Of a stretch of DNA of 64,000 nt, positions 1-9,529 are shown piece by piece. Below the pieces are notes generated by a model that saw only the letters and a program-made list of their open reading frames with translations, did no database searches and had not been told where the DNA came from. A program made the translations under genes and the position numbers. How positions within the stretch are numbered: position 1 is the first letter of the stretch; every line of letters begins with the position of its first letter. The stretch comes from GCA-002733465 sp039969155 (GTDB taxonomy: Bacteria > Pseudomonadota > Gammaproteobacteria > Enterobacterales > Kangiellaceae), in the NCBI GenBank assembly GCA_039969155.1, contig JBDVOJ010000010.1:25621-89620 (forward strand). The letters run 5' to 3'.

Positions 1-90
1 AAAGTTGTGGATTAAGCGCCTGAGAGTAGCGTGTTCTTACTGAATTAATAGGTTTTATTTATGTATTAACGTAAAGTATTGAGAAGCTTT

Positions 91-123
91 AAAAAAAAAG
101 GGTACCTCAATGAGATACCCTTA
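91..123 (-). terminator. Rho-independent terminator of the TonB receptor gene
   Basis: On the minus strand a stem of about 10 bp (GGGTATCTCA pairing with TGAGGTACCC, one G-T pair) is followed directly by a run of T residues. It lies about 30 bases past the receptor stop codon. The 90 bases further left hold nothing recognisable. Confidence 0.85.
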
Positions 124-150
124 CCTTCAAACAGTATTTAATCTACTGAA

Positions 151-2850
151 TTATAGGTTGATTGTATATCGAATATAAGGAGTACGACCCTGCTCACTAT
201 ACAGGCCAGTGTCATAGTTTCTTAATTCAACATCCCGGTTTAAAGAAGGATCTCTATCTAACAAGTTCCTAACACCGATACGCAATTCGCTATCCCAAGG
301 TAGAGATACCGAGTATTGTAGATCATGAGTAGTATAACTCGCTACATGCCCAACTAAATCTAACGAACCATTCATAGAAGTCGAATCAATATAGCTAGTT
401 AGCAAGGTTACACGGTGGTCATCGAAAGCAATACTGTTGGTCCAATTAGCTCGAGATTCTGGTAATCCCTGAGTTCCCACAAAATTGTCGCCAAATTGAG
501 AGAAGTCTAATACATAACCAATTTGCAGATTGGTATCGAATCTTACTGAATCCATATCTAGTCCATATCGAATATTTAAGTCTAGACCTTCTGTATCGAA
601 CTCAGATATATTCGCTTGCACCGCTACAACACCTAATAACCCACCATTTGGAGCACGACTAACTGATGTACCTGATGGTAAAGGTTGCCCCCTAGATTCT
701 CTGTCCAAAATCGTAGTTGCACTTATTCCAGCAATAGCTTTAGTTAGCTGGATATTGTAGTAGTCTAAGCTCATACTGAAGTCATCCATTGGAGCCCATG
801 CTACACCTGCAGAATACTGATCTGATTCCTCAGCTTCTAAATCAGGGTTACCACCAGAACTTACAGGTATTTGATCAGCTAGACACGCTTGGTCAACTGC
901 AAGTACGGCTGCTTCATCCCAACTATCAGAGTTAGCGGGAGTAAATCCTGCTGCAGCACGGCATGAAGTTATGTCAGCTACACGAGGGTTACCGGTACTT
1001 ACCGCTGAGAATAGGTCACTTAGAGTTGGAGCTCGGAACCCAGAACCGAAGCTAGCTCTTAGTACTAACTCATCCATTGGTTGGTATCGAACAGATGCCT
1101 TTCCAGTAAACGCTCCATCTACATTTTGATCACTATAATCATCAAAACGACCTGCGATAGAAACTTCTAGCTCTTCAGTAAATGGCATACTTAACTCGCC
1201 AAATACAGACCATTGCTCACGATCGCCTGCAGCACTGTTACCGGCAGATCCAATTACGGCGCCAGCTTCTGACTGTTGGTCATATATATCTGCATAGAAC
1301 GATTCTCTGTAGTCTCCACCGAAAGCGACTTGTGCAGAACCGCCTCCCATTTCAAACGCATCCATAGAGAATGTTGCTGAAATGGCGTCTACTTTAGATT
1401 CACCTTGACGGCCAATAGTTATAGAGTGCTCTGCAGCATCGCTTACACCGTCACCATCCAAATCAGTTGTGGTATTAACAAACGGGTCTGTCCAATCGTA
1501 ATCACCGTTAGCAATTGCTGTTCGCAGTGTTGACTCCAAACCGTAATTATATCCAACGCTATCAAATAAATATCTACCAGACTGAACATAGACTTCATAG
1601 TCGACGCTATCTCCGAGTACACCTTCAAGACCAATTGTAAAATCAGTTACGTGGTTAGTATTTGTATTATCACGAGGACCATTACCTGCCATACGATGAC
1701 CTAAATACGAATACTCAAACTCTGTGAAACCAGGAAGAGTAGCGTAATCAGTTCCCCATGCATCATTAACACCTTCACCAACAAACGGTCCTACAAAACC
1801 TAGCGCAGGTGCATAACGACCAAAGCCTTGAGTTTGAGTATAGGTAAATTTCGAGAAGAAGTTGTGATCATTAGATATTTCATAATTGCCGTTAACGAAA
1901 ATAGATTTGCTATCGATCGCACCATTTTGCATCGCAATGTTAGCAAAATTGTAGGCACATACTGTTGAACCAGGACTTCTTGGGTGAGTTAACTCACGAT
2001 AGAAATCTGGGTAGTTAGTTTCTAACGCATCACACCCAGGTGCAGCGGTATAATCTGGAACACTACCGAGAAAGCTCCAGATCGAGTTACCCCAAGCACT
2101 TACATTATAAGTGTCAGCAAAGTCACCCGTCTCGCCCCAGTCACCAGCCGTATACCAGCGATCTCTTTGGAAAATTCCCTCACGAGATTCCCAAGAAATG
2201 CCCGCAGATATGTTTCCTTTCTGACCAGCAGTACCGATTAAGATGCTACCAGCTTCTTCGTCGCCGCCTTCCTGGGTTGGACGCCCGGCAGAAACGCTGA
2301 TTTGAGCTCCTTCAAAATCTTTTCTTGTAATGATGTTAATTACACCACCAATTGCGTCAGAACCATAAACAGCTGAGGCGCCGTCTTGTAGGATCTCAAC
2401 TCTTTCAACTAATGCAGCTGGAATCGAGTTTAAATCAACATTACCGCCACCTAAAACGGGTGAAGATACAGCACGTCGACCATCAACAAGAATCAGAGAA
2501 CGGTTAGAACCTAATCCTCTCAAAGAGATGTTAGCCTGACTTTGACCCGAAGAGCCAGAAACAGTTCTAAACGAACCAAATGAGTTAAAAGTAGTGTTTC
2601 TCAAAACTTCAGAAATGGCTACCTGACCTGAAGCATCTATATCTTCACGTGAGATTACTGTTACTGGAAGCGCACCTTCAACGTCGGTTCGTTTGATACG
2701 CGAACCAGTAATAGTGATTTTTTGTTCGTCAGAAGCCTCGTCTTCCGCAGCAAATACTGCTGGGGCTGAAAAAGCGGTTATAGAAGAACTAGCAATAAGA
2801 GCAAGTTTTACTGCTCTTGCCAGTGGGTTTTGTTTGATTGTTTTACTCAA
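151..2850 (-). CDS. TonB-dependent outer-membrane receptor
   Basis: An 899-residue TonB-dependent receptor, expected to take up a ligand across the outer membrane using TonB-ExbBD energy. A signal peptide (residues 1-34, ending AVFA) is followed by a TonB-box-like KITITGSRIKR segment, a plug domain (about 50-175, including GLGSNRSLILVDGRR and VYGSDAIGGVINIITR) and a long beta-barrel ending in an aromatic-rich strand (RYTINL). The start is TTG at 2850-2848, chosen because GGGAG sits 7 bases upstream and the only nearby upstream ATG is out of frame and stops at once. It is transcribed divergently from a halogenase-family gene, a pairing seen in nutrient-scavenging loci of marine and plant-associated bacteria. 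The ligand cannot be read from sequence; the long plug resembles the large receptors used for glycans or other complex substrates. Confidence 0.93.
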   Translation of the reverse strand: MSKTIKQNPLARAVKLALIASSSITAFSAPAVFAAEDEASDEQKITITGSRIKRTDVEGALPVTVISREDIDASGQVAISEVLRNTTFNSFGSFRTVSGSSGQSQANISLRGLGSNRSLILVDGRRAVSSPVLGGGNVDLNSIPAALVERVEILQDGASAVYGSDAIGGVINIITRKDFEGAQISVSAGRPTQEGGDEEAGSILIGTAGQKGNISAGISWESREGIFQRDRWYTAGDWGETGDFADTYNVSAWGNSIWSFLGSVPDYTAAPGCDALETNYPDFYRELTHPRSPGSTVCAYNFANIAMQNGAIDSKSIFVNGNYEISNDHNFFSKFTYTQTQGFGRYAPALGFVGPFVGEGVNDAWGTDYATLPGFTEFEYSYLGHRMAGNGPRDNTNTNHVTDFTIGLEGVLGDSVDYEVYVQSGRYLFDSVGYNYGLESTLRTAIANGDYDWTDPFVNTTTDLDGDGVSDAAEHSITIGRQGESKVDAISATFSMDAFEMGGGSAQVAFGGDYRESFYADIYDQQSEAGAVIGSAGNSAAGDREQWSVFGELSMPFTEELEVSIAGRFDDYSDQNVDGAFTGKASVRYQPMDELVLRASFGSGFRAPTLSDLFSAVSTGNPRVADITSCRAAAGFTPANSDSWDEAAVLAVDQACLADQIPVSSGGNPDLEAEESDQYSAGVAWAPMDDFSMSLDYYNIQLTKAIAGISATTILDRESRGQPLPSGTSVSRAPNGGLLGVVAVQANISEFDTEGLDLNIRYGLDMDSVRFDTNLQIGYVLDFSQFGDNFVGTQGLPESRANWTNSIAFDDHRVTLLTSYIDSTSMNGSLDLVGHVASYTTHDLQYSVSLPWDSELRIGVRNLLDRDPSLNRDVELRNYDTGLYSEQGRTPYIRYTINL

Positions 2851-2969
2851 TTTATTTCTCCCAGGTTGTCATGGAGGTTGTTATTTAACAAATACTCGGC
2901 TCGCCGTTATTGTTCAGCAAGTCCGAACTTTGTCTTTTGTTGGCCATACGGCCTGATCTGCCAAAAGCG

Positions 2970-2999
2970 ATAATAACTGGATTTTATAATGTAGGTCAA
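2970..2999 (-). promoter_or_regulatory. Sigma70-type promoter for the TonB receptor gene
   Basis: TTGACC and TATTAT are separated by 18 bases on the minus strand, about 120 bases upstream of the TTG start. The match to consensus is good; the transcription start itself is inferred. Confidence 0.55.
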
Positions 3000-3187
3000 C
3001 AGCTAATATTGCTAATTTTCTGGTAATTTTGGACTCTTTATCAATCTATGGGTTAGGCGCTAGAAGCCCGTAATCCATGACGTTAAGTGATATTTAGGCT
3101 CTAACAAGGCAAGTTTATAAGCATGCAGAATGGAGCATTGTGTTTAAAATTTTCAGTCAATAGTGAGCACTTTGTTGCCAATTAGAT

Positions 3188-3217
3188 TTGACTGATAGAG
3201 GTTAGATAGATTCTAAT
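3188..3217 (+). promoter_or_regulatory. Candidate sigma70 promoter for the halogenase gene
   Basis: TTGACT and TCTAAT are separated by 18 bases. The start codon lies 27 bases past the -10 box, leaving a short leader that holds AAAGG just before the ATG. Confidence 0.4.
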
Positions 3218-3243
3218 TAAGTCTTAAATTAACGCAAAGGTCT

Positions 3244-4767
3244 ATGCAATTGACAACGAACAAGCAAATGAACACAGCTCAAGGTTTTAAACACATTATT
3301 ATTCTCGGCGGCGGAACAGCGGGCTGGATGACTGCTAGCCTTTTAGCAAAGCGCTGGCATGAAAAAGGAGTTAAAATATCTGTGGTGGAATCGCCAGATA
3401 TAGGAATCATTGGTGTAGGTGAAGGATCTACTCCATCATTGAAGGTTTTTTTTGACTCTATCGGCGTCCCCGAAAGCGAGTGGATGAGTCAATGTAACGC
3501 AACATATAAGAATGGTATTCGTTTTGTCAATTGGTCAACAACCCCCGGCTTTGAGAGCTATTTTCACCCATTTACTTCTACTGTTGACCCTCAAACTCAG
3601 AGTATTTTTGAATACAATACGGTATTGCGCCGTAAAGGAATAAATGTTCACGCTCACCCCGACCGCTTTTTCCTGAACACTAAACTAGCTGAAAAATCAT
3701 TATCTCCCAAGGCAAATTATAATTTCCCTCTACCTGTAAGCTATGGATACCATTTCGATGCGGCACTAATAGGAAGATTTCTACGGGAACGCGCCATAAA
3801 AATAGGCGTGAATCATATTGAAGCTGAGGTTTGTGATGTTGTAACCAACCAAAGCGGGCAAATATGCAGCCTCAAAACTACAAAAGGTCAGACGCTTAGC
3901 GGAGACTTCTTTGTGGACTGTTCCGGCTTCAAATCTTTATTAATTGAAAAGACTTTGAATGTTAGACATATTAGCTTCAAAGAAAATCTTTTTAACGATG
4001 CAGCTGTGACTTTCCCAACACCTATTACAAAATCTATTCCATCGGAAACTGTATCTACCGCCATGAAAAACGGTTGGGCTTGGAAGATCCCCTTAACAAA
4101 CAGGTTTGGTAATGGCTATGTATACAGTAGTGACTTTTGCACTTCTGACGATGCAGAAACCGAGCTGCGACAGTCGCTAAACGCGATGGAATTAGATTCC
4201 GAAGCTCGTCACTTAAAAATGCGAGTAGGTCGTTTCGAGAAGCACTGGGAGAAAAACTGCCTCGCAGTTGGTTTGTCGCAAGGATTTATAGAGCCCTTGG
4301 AAGCAACGGCTTTGCATTTTATTCAAGCGACCGTTGGGGAATTTATGACTGCAGTAGAAAAGGGCAATTTTAGTAGTAAGCATCGAGATACTTTTAATCA
4401 CAGAATTAACCGAAATTTTGAAGGAGTTAGAGATTATATAGTGACACATTACAAAACAAATTCTCGAGAAGACACTCAATATTGGAAAGCTTGCAGAAAC
4501 AATAAAAATATATCTAATTCATTAGTGCAGTTATTTAACACCTGGGTTAATGGAGAGAATCTAACCAAAGACCTACGTCAGCAAGATATCGATAAATACT
4601 ATTTTCCCATTTCATGGCATGTGATTTTTGCTGGTATGGGGGTATTTCCTGATCAGTCTAAGCTGCAAGCTCCTGGTGCTGATTTGAAAAACTTTGAATT
4701 AAGTGAAGTCGATGAGTTTATTAATAGATGTAGTCTGAATTTCGTCCCACACTCCCAGCACTTATAA
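3244..4767 (+). CDS. Tryptophan 7-halogenase-family flavoprotein
   Basis: A 507-residue member of the flavin-dependent tryptophan halogenase family, which uses FADH2, O2 and halide to halogenate an aromatic substrate. Visible motifs are the FAD-binding GGGTAGWM (residues 22-29), GVGEGSTPS (57-65), a lysine in the YKNGIRFVNW segment (K89) at the position of the catalytic lysine, WAWKIP (278-283) matching the WxWxIP signature, and EPLEAT (350-355). Length fits the family (about 500-540). The first ATG has AAAGG three bases upstream; an ATG eight codons later has no such site. Its divergent partner is a TonB receptor, an arrangement in which members of this family are often annotated without proven halogenation. 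Substrate is unknown, and a role on the imported ligand is inference. Confidence 0.88.
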   Translation: MQLTTNKQMNTAQGFKHIIILGGGTAGWMTASLLAKRWHEKGVKISVVESPDIGIIGVGEGSTPSLKVFFDSIGVPESEWMSQCNATYKNGIRFVNWSTTPGFESYFHPFTSTVDPQTQSIFEYNTVLRRKGINVHAHPDRFFLNTKLAEKSLSPKANYNFPLPVSYGYHFDAALIGRFLRERAIKIGVNHIEAEVCDVVTNQSGQICSLKTTKGQTLSGDFFVDCSGFKSLLIEKTLNVRHISFKENLFNDAAVTFPTPITKSIPSETVSTAMKNGWAWKIPLTNRFGNGYVYSSDFCTSDDAETELRQSLNAMELDSEARHLKMRVGRFEKHWEKNCLAVGLSQGFIEPLEATALHFIQATVGEFMTAVEKGNFSSKHRDTFNHRINRNFEGVRDYIVTHYKTNSREDTQYWKACRNNKNISNSLVQLFNTWVNGENLTKDLRQQDIDKYYFPISWHVIFAGMGVFPDQSKLQAPGADLKNFELSEVDEFINRCSLNFVPHSQHL

Positions 4768-5202
4768 TATTATTTAAAAAATGCTAAATCTTGTGTAATC
4801 AATCTCAGAAAAGTTACGCTAGTTTTTAGCATGTTTATTAGAAACTCTATAAAAAGATATTTTCCAACCTTTGAAGACATAGTCTAGGGCGCCATTTACT
4901 CACTTGTATGCTAATTTGCAACTAACTATGATAGCTTCATTGTATACCATACGAAACGCAAATGCCTCCCGCAAGTCCATCGCTCACGGTCTTAATGGGG
5001 CTGTTCTAGTTAGGACTAATACACTTCAACTGTTCTTAAGAATTGATTCTTAGATGTACAAATATAAATCTAAACAGATTGATGCTGACTTTCTTTTCCC
5101 TCAAAAAATCAACCTAGTAGAGCCACAAAGCCACCAAAGAATTAATTTGCGTAGACTTACACACTACTAAAAATGTATCTCAGTCACTTATTTAGCAATA
5201 TG
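4768..5202. other. Convergent intergenic spacer without a recognised gene
   Basis: AT-rich stretch of 435 bases between the ends of the halogenase and FG-GAP genes. One 41-codon frame starts at 4928 but has no ribosome binding site. A small GCTA/TAGC hairpin near 4819-4831 lacks a T-run. No convincing terminator was found for either gene. Confidence 0.6.
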
Positions 5203-6891
5203 TTAATTGGGATAGCTAATAGTAATAAACTGATTACTCGATACGTTTTCCAACACAGAGATAGCTTCTTCGCTATCTCTCCACTCGACTCTGATTTCGT
5301 CAACTATTGAGTTTGCAGCAAGCCCAAAATGTGCTTCAAGCGAAACTTGAGAACTATAACTTGCTCCTAATTGAATTTCTCTCATCATAACTATTCCACC
5401 AGATTCAACAAAAACCCTTGCACCAACAGCACTCACATTTTTTTCTTTTCCAATCAATTTAACAGTTAAAAAATTGTTTCCGTCCGCGAAGTTTTTATTT
5501 TTAAATAATGTGGGGACACTCCCCATGTCAGTTAATAAAATATCTATATCACCATCTTTGTCATAATCGTAGCATCCTACACCTCGGCCCTGACCTAAAT
5601 GAGTAACGCCTAGTTGACTTGCCATTTCTGTAAAAGTCCCATCTTGATTAGAAATAAATAAAACTGTAGGGTCTTGCACAAATTGACTGAAGTCTTCATT
5701 ATTATTGCCAGCAGCAGACATCATTCCGTTTGTTTGTAAAATGTCGAGATACCCATCATTATTAAAGTCTGCAAAACAACTTCCCCAGCCCCAAAATCCT
5801 TGTCTGACCCCTGCTCGGTCGGTAATGTCTACAAATTGCCCAGCACCATCATTTTCGTAAAGTCGATTGCCCGACTCACCACCACCATATTGGTTAACAT
5901 CTATGGGGTTCCAAATAGAAGTGACAAACCAATCTAAATCACCATCGTTATCGAAGTCTGCAACGCTGGCCCCCATGCCGTTTTCATCTGAAATGACTGA
6001 GGTTGTCTGGTCTACGAACAAGTCGCTCATCGTATTTATCAGTACTTGACTTGAAGAGAAGTCCCCTGCCATTAATAAGTCTGGGTATAGGTCTTGGTTG
6101 ATATCAGCAAAAATAGGAGTGAATGATAATTCCTCGGACAAATTAGGGTCGCCCATATAATCTCTCGGGCGAATATCTACTTTTTCACTGACATCAGTAA
6201 AACGTCCTTCACCGTCATTTTCCCACAAGTACTCCAAACGACTATGTTCACCCCAGCTTTCTCTCCAATGGGAAAAAACTAAATCGATGTCATCATCACG
6301 ATCGTAATCTGCGGCTGATACAGACATTGCACCCTTAGTGAGTACTAGGTTAGTAGACGATGTTATATCTGTGAATGTCTTATCCCCGTTATTACGATAG
6401 ACTAATATATGCTCAGAAGCGTCTATTAAAGCCACTAAATCTAGCAGTCCATCCCCGTCTACATCTGCGAAAATTCCACCACGTTCGTTTGATTGCGCAC
6501 CAATACCCGAGGATGAAGTAATATCTGCATAGCCTTCATTCCCGACATACTCGAATAAACGACCGGTACCATTCATCCCGTAGGTTATAAATATGTCTTG
6601 GTCGCCATCATTATCGATATCACCGATTGCCATCCCCCCAGTCATTCCCTGTCGAATAGTTGTACCATGAGGGCTGGCTGGTTGAACGCATAATCCAACA
6701 GTTTGAGTCGCTTTTACAAAAGCAGATTCCGACGTATTGATATCGTCAAAACAAAGCGGTGATGTGGCTGTTTCGTTCTCCTCCGGTTGAGGTGAGCTGC
6801 TACCACCGCAACCACAAAAAAATAACCCTATAAAAATCAAAAAGCTATATTGTTTGATTTGATGTTTTTTAAAGAGCGAAAAAAATTGCAT
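5203..6891 (-). CDS. FG-GAP/VCBS-repeat lipoprotein with ASPIC/UnbV domain
   Basis: A 562-residue exported protein. The N-terminus (MQFFSLFKKHQIKQ then a hydrophobic segment ending FFCGCGG) is a probable lipoprotein signal, though the lipobox is not canonical. The body is a run of FG-GAP/VCBS repeats, recognisable by repeated Ca-binding units such as DIDNDGDQDIF, DVDGDGLLDLV and DFDNDGDLDWF, expected to form a beta-propeller. The C-terminal 80-90 residues (NFLTVKLIG, GARVFVESGG, LEAHFGL) match the ASPIC/UnbV domain. A TTG ten codons upstream (6921) is possible, but the ATG at 6891 has AGGA about 9 bases upstream and was preferred. Function of such proteins is mostly unknown; cell-surface binding or calcium-dependent adhesion is inference. 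Confidence 0.88.
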   Translation of the reverse strand: MQFFSLFKKHQIKQYSFLIFIGLFFCGCGGSSSPQPEENETATSPLCFDDINTSESAFVKATQTVGLCVQPASPHGTTIRQGMTGGMAIGDIDNDGDQDIFITYGMNGTGRLFEYVGNEGYADITSSSGIGAQSNERGGIFADVDGDGLLDLVALIDASEHILVYRNNGDKTFTDITSSTNLVLTKGAMSVSAADYDRDDDIDLVFSHWRESWGEHSRLEYLWENDGEGRFTDVSEKVDIRPRDYMGDPNLSEELSFTPIFADINQDLYPDLLMAGDFSSSQVLINTMSDLFVDQTTSVISDENGMGASVADFDNDGDLDWFVTSIWNPIDVNQYGGGESGNRLYENDGAGQFVDITDRAGVRQGFWGWGSCFADFNNDGYLDILQTNGMMSAAGNNNEDFSQFVQDPTVLFISNQDGTFTEMASQLGVTHLGQGRGVGCYDYDKDGDIDILLTDMGSVPTLFKNKNFADGNNFLTVKLIGKEKNVSAVGARVFVESGGIVMMREIQLGASYSSQVSLEAHFGLAANSIVDEIRVEWRDSEEAISVLENVSSNQFITISYPN

Positions 6892-7352
6892 TGCGTGATT
6901 CCTACTTTTGATGGTCGCCAAACTACGAAAAAATTAAAACCTGCTAACCCCATTATATCCCCGCGCCCTAACTTCTCCTAGAAAGCAATAATCAATCGAT
7001 TTGTGCTTCGCTAAGCATATTTAAACACTAAGACCCTGCGTCTTAGGTTAGACTTTAGAGTTGCTCCCTCCATTTTCATGAGCGTTAATTCCGACAGATA
7101 TCAACTAAATTTATCGCAAAAAAATGGATAAACAGACTATTACATGCTTTTTTCTAGAGGCGCCACAAGTTCTTGCTAATTAAACAGTAAACTGGAGCTA
7201 ACATTACAGCAGACGAATAATAATTTCGAGTCGCTTAGTTAAAGAATAGATAAATGACTAAGCCCAACCCCGAATAACTTGGTCAGGCGTAATTCATAAA
7301 TAAAGAATATGGCTCTATGCAGCGTCGGATATCTCCGTCGCCGGTCAACATT
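6892..7352. other. Intergenic region with small dyads, no gene seen
   Basis: About 460 AT-rich bases between two minus-strand genes. On the minus strand a perfect TATAAT (6952-6957) lies 60 bases upstream of the FG-GAP start but lacks a good -35. Small inverted repeats are TGCTT/AAGCA (7002-7016), CTAAGA/TCTTAG (7028-7046) and a 7-bp stem with one mismatch at 7324-7341 just past the S9 peptidase gene, none followed by a T-run. No frame with a ribosome binding site was found. Confidence 0.5.
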
Positions 7353-9347
7353 CTATGAACTTTTAATCTTTGGCGCTCCCGGCCCGATGTGTTTTTCAAG
7401 AAATTCTAGAATTTCGCCATAAAGCTCAATTCGATTGTTTTCTTTAGAAAAACCATGCCCTTCTTCATCTTTGTATAGAACATTGTAGGGCTTACCAGCA
7501 GCTTTCAATTTCTCTTCTAATAAATAAGCGTTATCTATGGGAACACGAACATCTGCTCCTCCATGAACGATTAGTAAGGCGGCCTTAAGCTTGTCAACAT
7601 GATAAACCGGTGAACGTTCTTTGACATTTTCATAGCCACCAATCGCATAATTCATATACCAATCTTTTCTTTCTCCGCCTTTCGGGCCTCTAAAAGAGTC
7701 TGCTTTGTCCCACTGCATAGCCATCTCATAAACCCCAGCATCAGGAATGGAGCATTTGTATAAATCAGGCTCCTTAACAACCGCGTTCATTGAAGCATAA
7801 CCTCCGTAAGATACGCCATGAATACAAATTCTCTCCGGATCGGCTATGCCAATATTGATCGCCCATTTAGTCGCATCAGTCAAGTCATCTTGCATTTTAG
7901 CGCCCCATTCGGTCTCGCCGGCATTCTGAAAATCTTCTCCGTACCCACCCGACCCTCTGAAGTTTAATTGCAATACTAAATACCCACGGCTCGCTAGCAT
8001 TTGTGCTCGGCGGTCCCAACCCCAACGATCACTAACTCCGTATGGGCCACCATGAGGGTAGACTACCATCGGTAAATCTTTTTCTGACACATTGCTAGGA
8101 ATTGTTAACTGACCAAAGATTTTTAATCCATCTCTCGCTTTTAATGAAAAAGGTTCAACAGCCGCCATTTCACTAGCCTTGACTTCCGGTTTTGAGCTTG
8201 CCAAGTAGGAGAGTTTTTTTGTTTTGTTATCAAATAAGTAGAATTCCCCTGGGTTTTTGTCACTTCTAACACGTACCACCGCCAATTCCGCATCATCGGT
8301 TCTACTAATCATCGCTACGAATTGATTCTTAAATGCTCCTGCCAATGATTTATTAATGTCAATATCAGCTTTGTTAGCTTCATTTTCAATATAGTGAATT
8401 TCAGGATAACCAGGCTCTAAATACACTCCAACCAATTGATTCTGCGAGCCAATAATTCCTCGCTGGAGATCCACGTCTGGATGTCGGTAAATTAGCTTAA
8501 TACTCTTGGTTTCAAAATTTAGCTGAAATAATCCAGCTGTATCGGCATTTTTCATATCATGATTAGAAGTAAAATACGCCAATTTTTGATCGGCTGAAAT
8601 CCCAATCAGGTTAACTACAGGTCTAGTTTTTCTTACGCTTGGAAGCGTCAATCGAGTCCATTTTTGCTGTGAGTCTTTGTAATGTAAATAACCTTTGTCA
8701 TCATCAGGGTCAACTTCATCTTCTCCTTGATCATACTCATATGCAAAGCGAACTTGATCATCTAACCCTGTAAATACACCAACAATACCTGGTCTAGAAT
8801 GGCGAGCTGCTGGTGGCGTACCTGCAATAAATTTCCTTTTAGCGTTGTAAACGTTTAGTCTCGTTAACTTTGCTTCACCTTGATCACTCCAATGACTTTT
8901 TAGTACCAGAATATGCTTGGGGTCATTACGTAAACGAGAAATCATTCTCATGTTTGAACCTTGAAAATCCCATAAGGTTTGTCGTTTTGTTCCATCTGCG
9001 TTTGCGGCAACCCAAAGAGGGTTTTGATTGCGACCGTCTAGCCAGCCTATTCGTGTGACAACTGTCATTTCGACTCTATCATCGTTTACCCAACTAAAAC
9101 TGCTGACGTGTCGGTTTTCACCAAATTCAAAAGATGAAATGATCTTTTTTGTTTCTCTTTCCATCACAGCTAAGTTGACTTGAGTTCCCTCTTCATAAGT
9201 AAATGCTAGAAACTCCCCCTTAGGAGATATTTCCATATCCAGATATTGCGGGTTCTTGGCAAACACACTCAAATCAGGTAGCTTATCAGCAGCGCAAGCA
9301 CTTCCAATAAATAAAGTGATAAACAAAATAGTATAAAGCTTTTTCAT
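7353..9347 (-). CDS. Secreted S9 family prolyl oligopeptidase-like peptidase
   Basis: A 664-residue serine peptidase of family S9, in the acylaminoacyl/dipeptidyl peptidase type. A signal peptide (1-20, ending ACA or ACAA) directs it to the periplasm or outside. Residues about 25-390 form a beta-propeller; residues 400-655 form the alpha/beta hydrolase domain, with HGGP (432-435, oxyanion), the nucleophile Ser513 in GVSYGGY, Asp599 in GGADVRVP and His631 in EEGHGF. All three catalytic residues are intact. The ATG at 9347 has AAGGA 6-7 bases upstream. It probably trims short peptides. Neighbours are a radical SAM gene upstream, separated by 180 bases, and the FG-GAP gene downstream; a shared role is not established. 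Confidence 0.92.
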   Translation of the reverse strand: MKKLYTILFITLFIGSACAADKLPDLSVFAKNPQYLDMEISPKGEFLAFTYEEGTQVNLAVMERETKKIISSFEFGENRHVSSFSWVNDDRVEMTVVTRIGWLDGRNQNPLWVAANADGTKRQTLWDFQGSNMRMISRLRNDPKHILVLKSHWSDQGEAKLTRLNVYNAKRKFIAGTPPAARHSRPGIVGVFTGLDDQVRFAYEYDQGEDEVDPDDDKGYLHYKDSQQKWTRLTLPSVRKTRPVVNLIGISADQKLAYFTSNHDMKNADTAGLFQLNFETKSIKLIYRHPDVDLQRGIIGSQNQLVGVYLEPGYPEIHYIENEANKADIDINKSLAGAFKNQFVAMISRTDDAELAVVRVRSDKNPGEFYLFDNKTKKLSYLASSKPEVKASEMAAVEPFSLKARDGLKIFGQLTIPSNVSEKDLPMVVYPHGGPYGVSDRWGWDRRAQMLASRGYLVLQLNFRGSGGYGEDFQNAGETEWGAKMQDDLTDATKWAINIGIADPERICIHGVSYGGYASMNAVVKEPDLYKCSIPDAGVYEMAMQWDKADSFRGPKGGERKDWYMNYAIGGYENVKERSPVYHVDKLKAALLIVHGGADVRVPIDNAYLLEEKLKAAGKPYNVLYKDEEGHGFSKENNRIELYGEILEFLEKHIGPGAPKIKSS

Positions 9348-9529
9348 GGTTTTTCCTTTATGGGTTTTCGGGGCTACTAACCTAGACCAGACCTTATAGC
9401 CTCTAGATTTGGTATTTTTTTAACGCATTCTACACAGTTTTAATAATAGCTGCAGAGGTATTATGTGGATTGACTTAAAACGTAATTATTACCAAATTAA
9501 TTACGTCGTTATTGAAACAACACTATTAA

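Larger units (their letters stand above)
2851..3243. other. Divergent intergenic region between receptor and halogenase genes
   Basis: This 393-base stretch carries candidate promoters for both flanking genes, listed separately, and a leader of about 110 bases in front of the TonB receptor. No ORF with a ribosome binding site was found. A shared regulator could bind here, but I see no clear operator palindrome. Confidence 0.6.

Noticed and set aside
4928..5053. 41-codon open frame on the plus strand in the gap after the halogenase gene
   Set aside because: No ribosome binding site, no recognisable composition or motif, and AT-rich surroundings in which such frames arise by chance.
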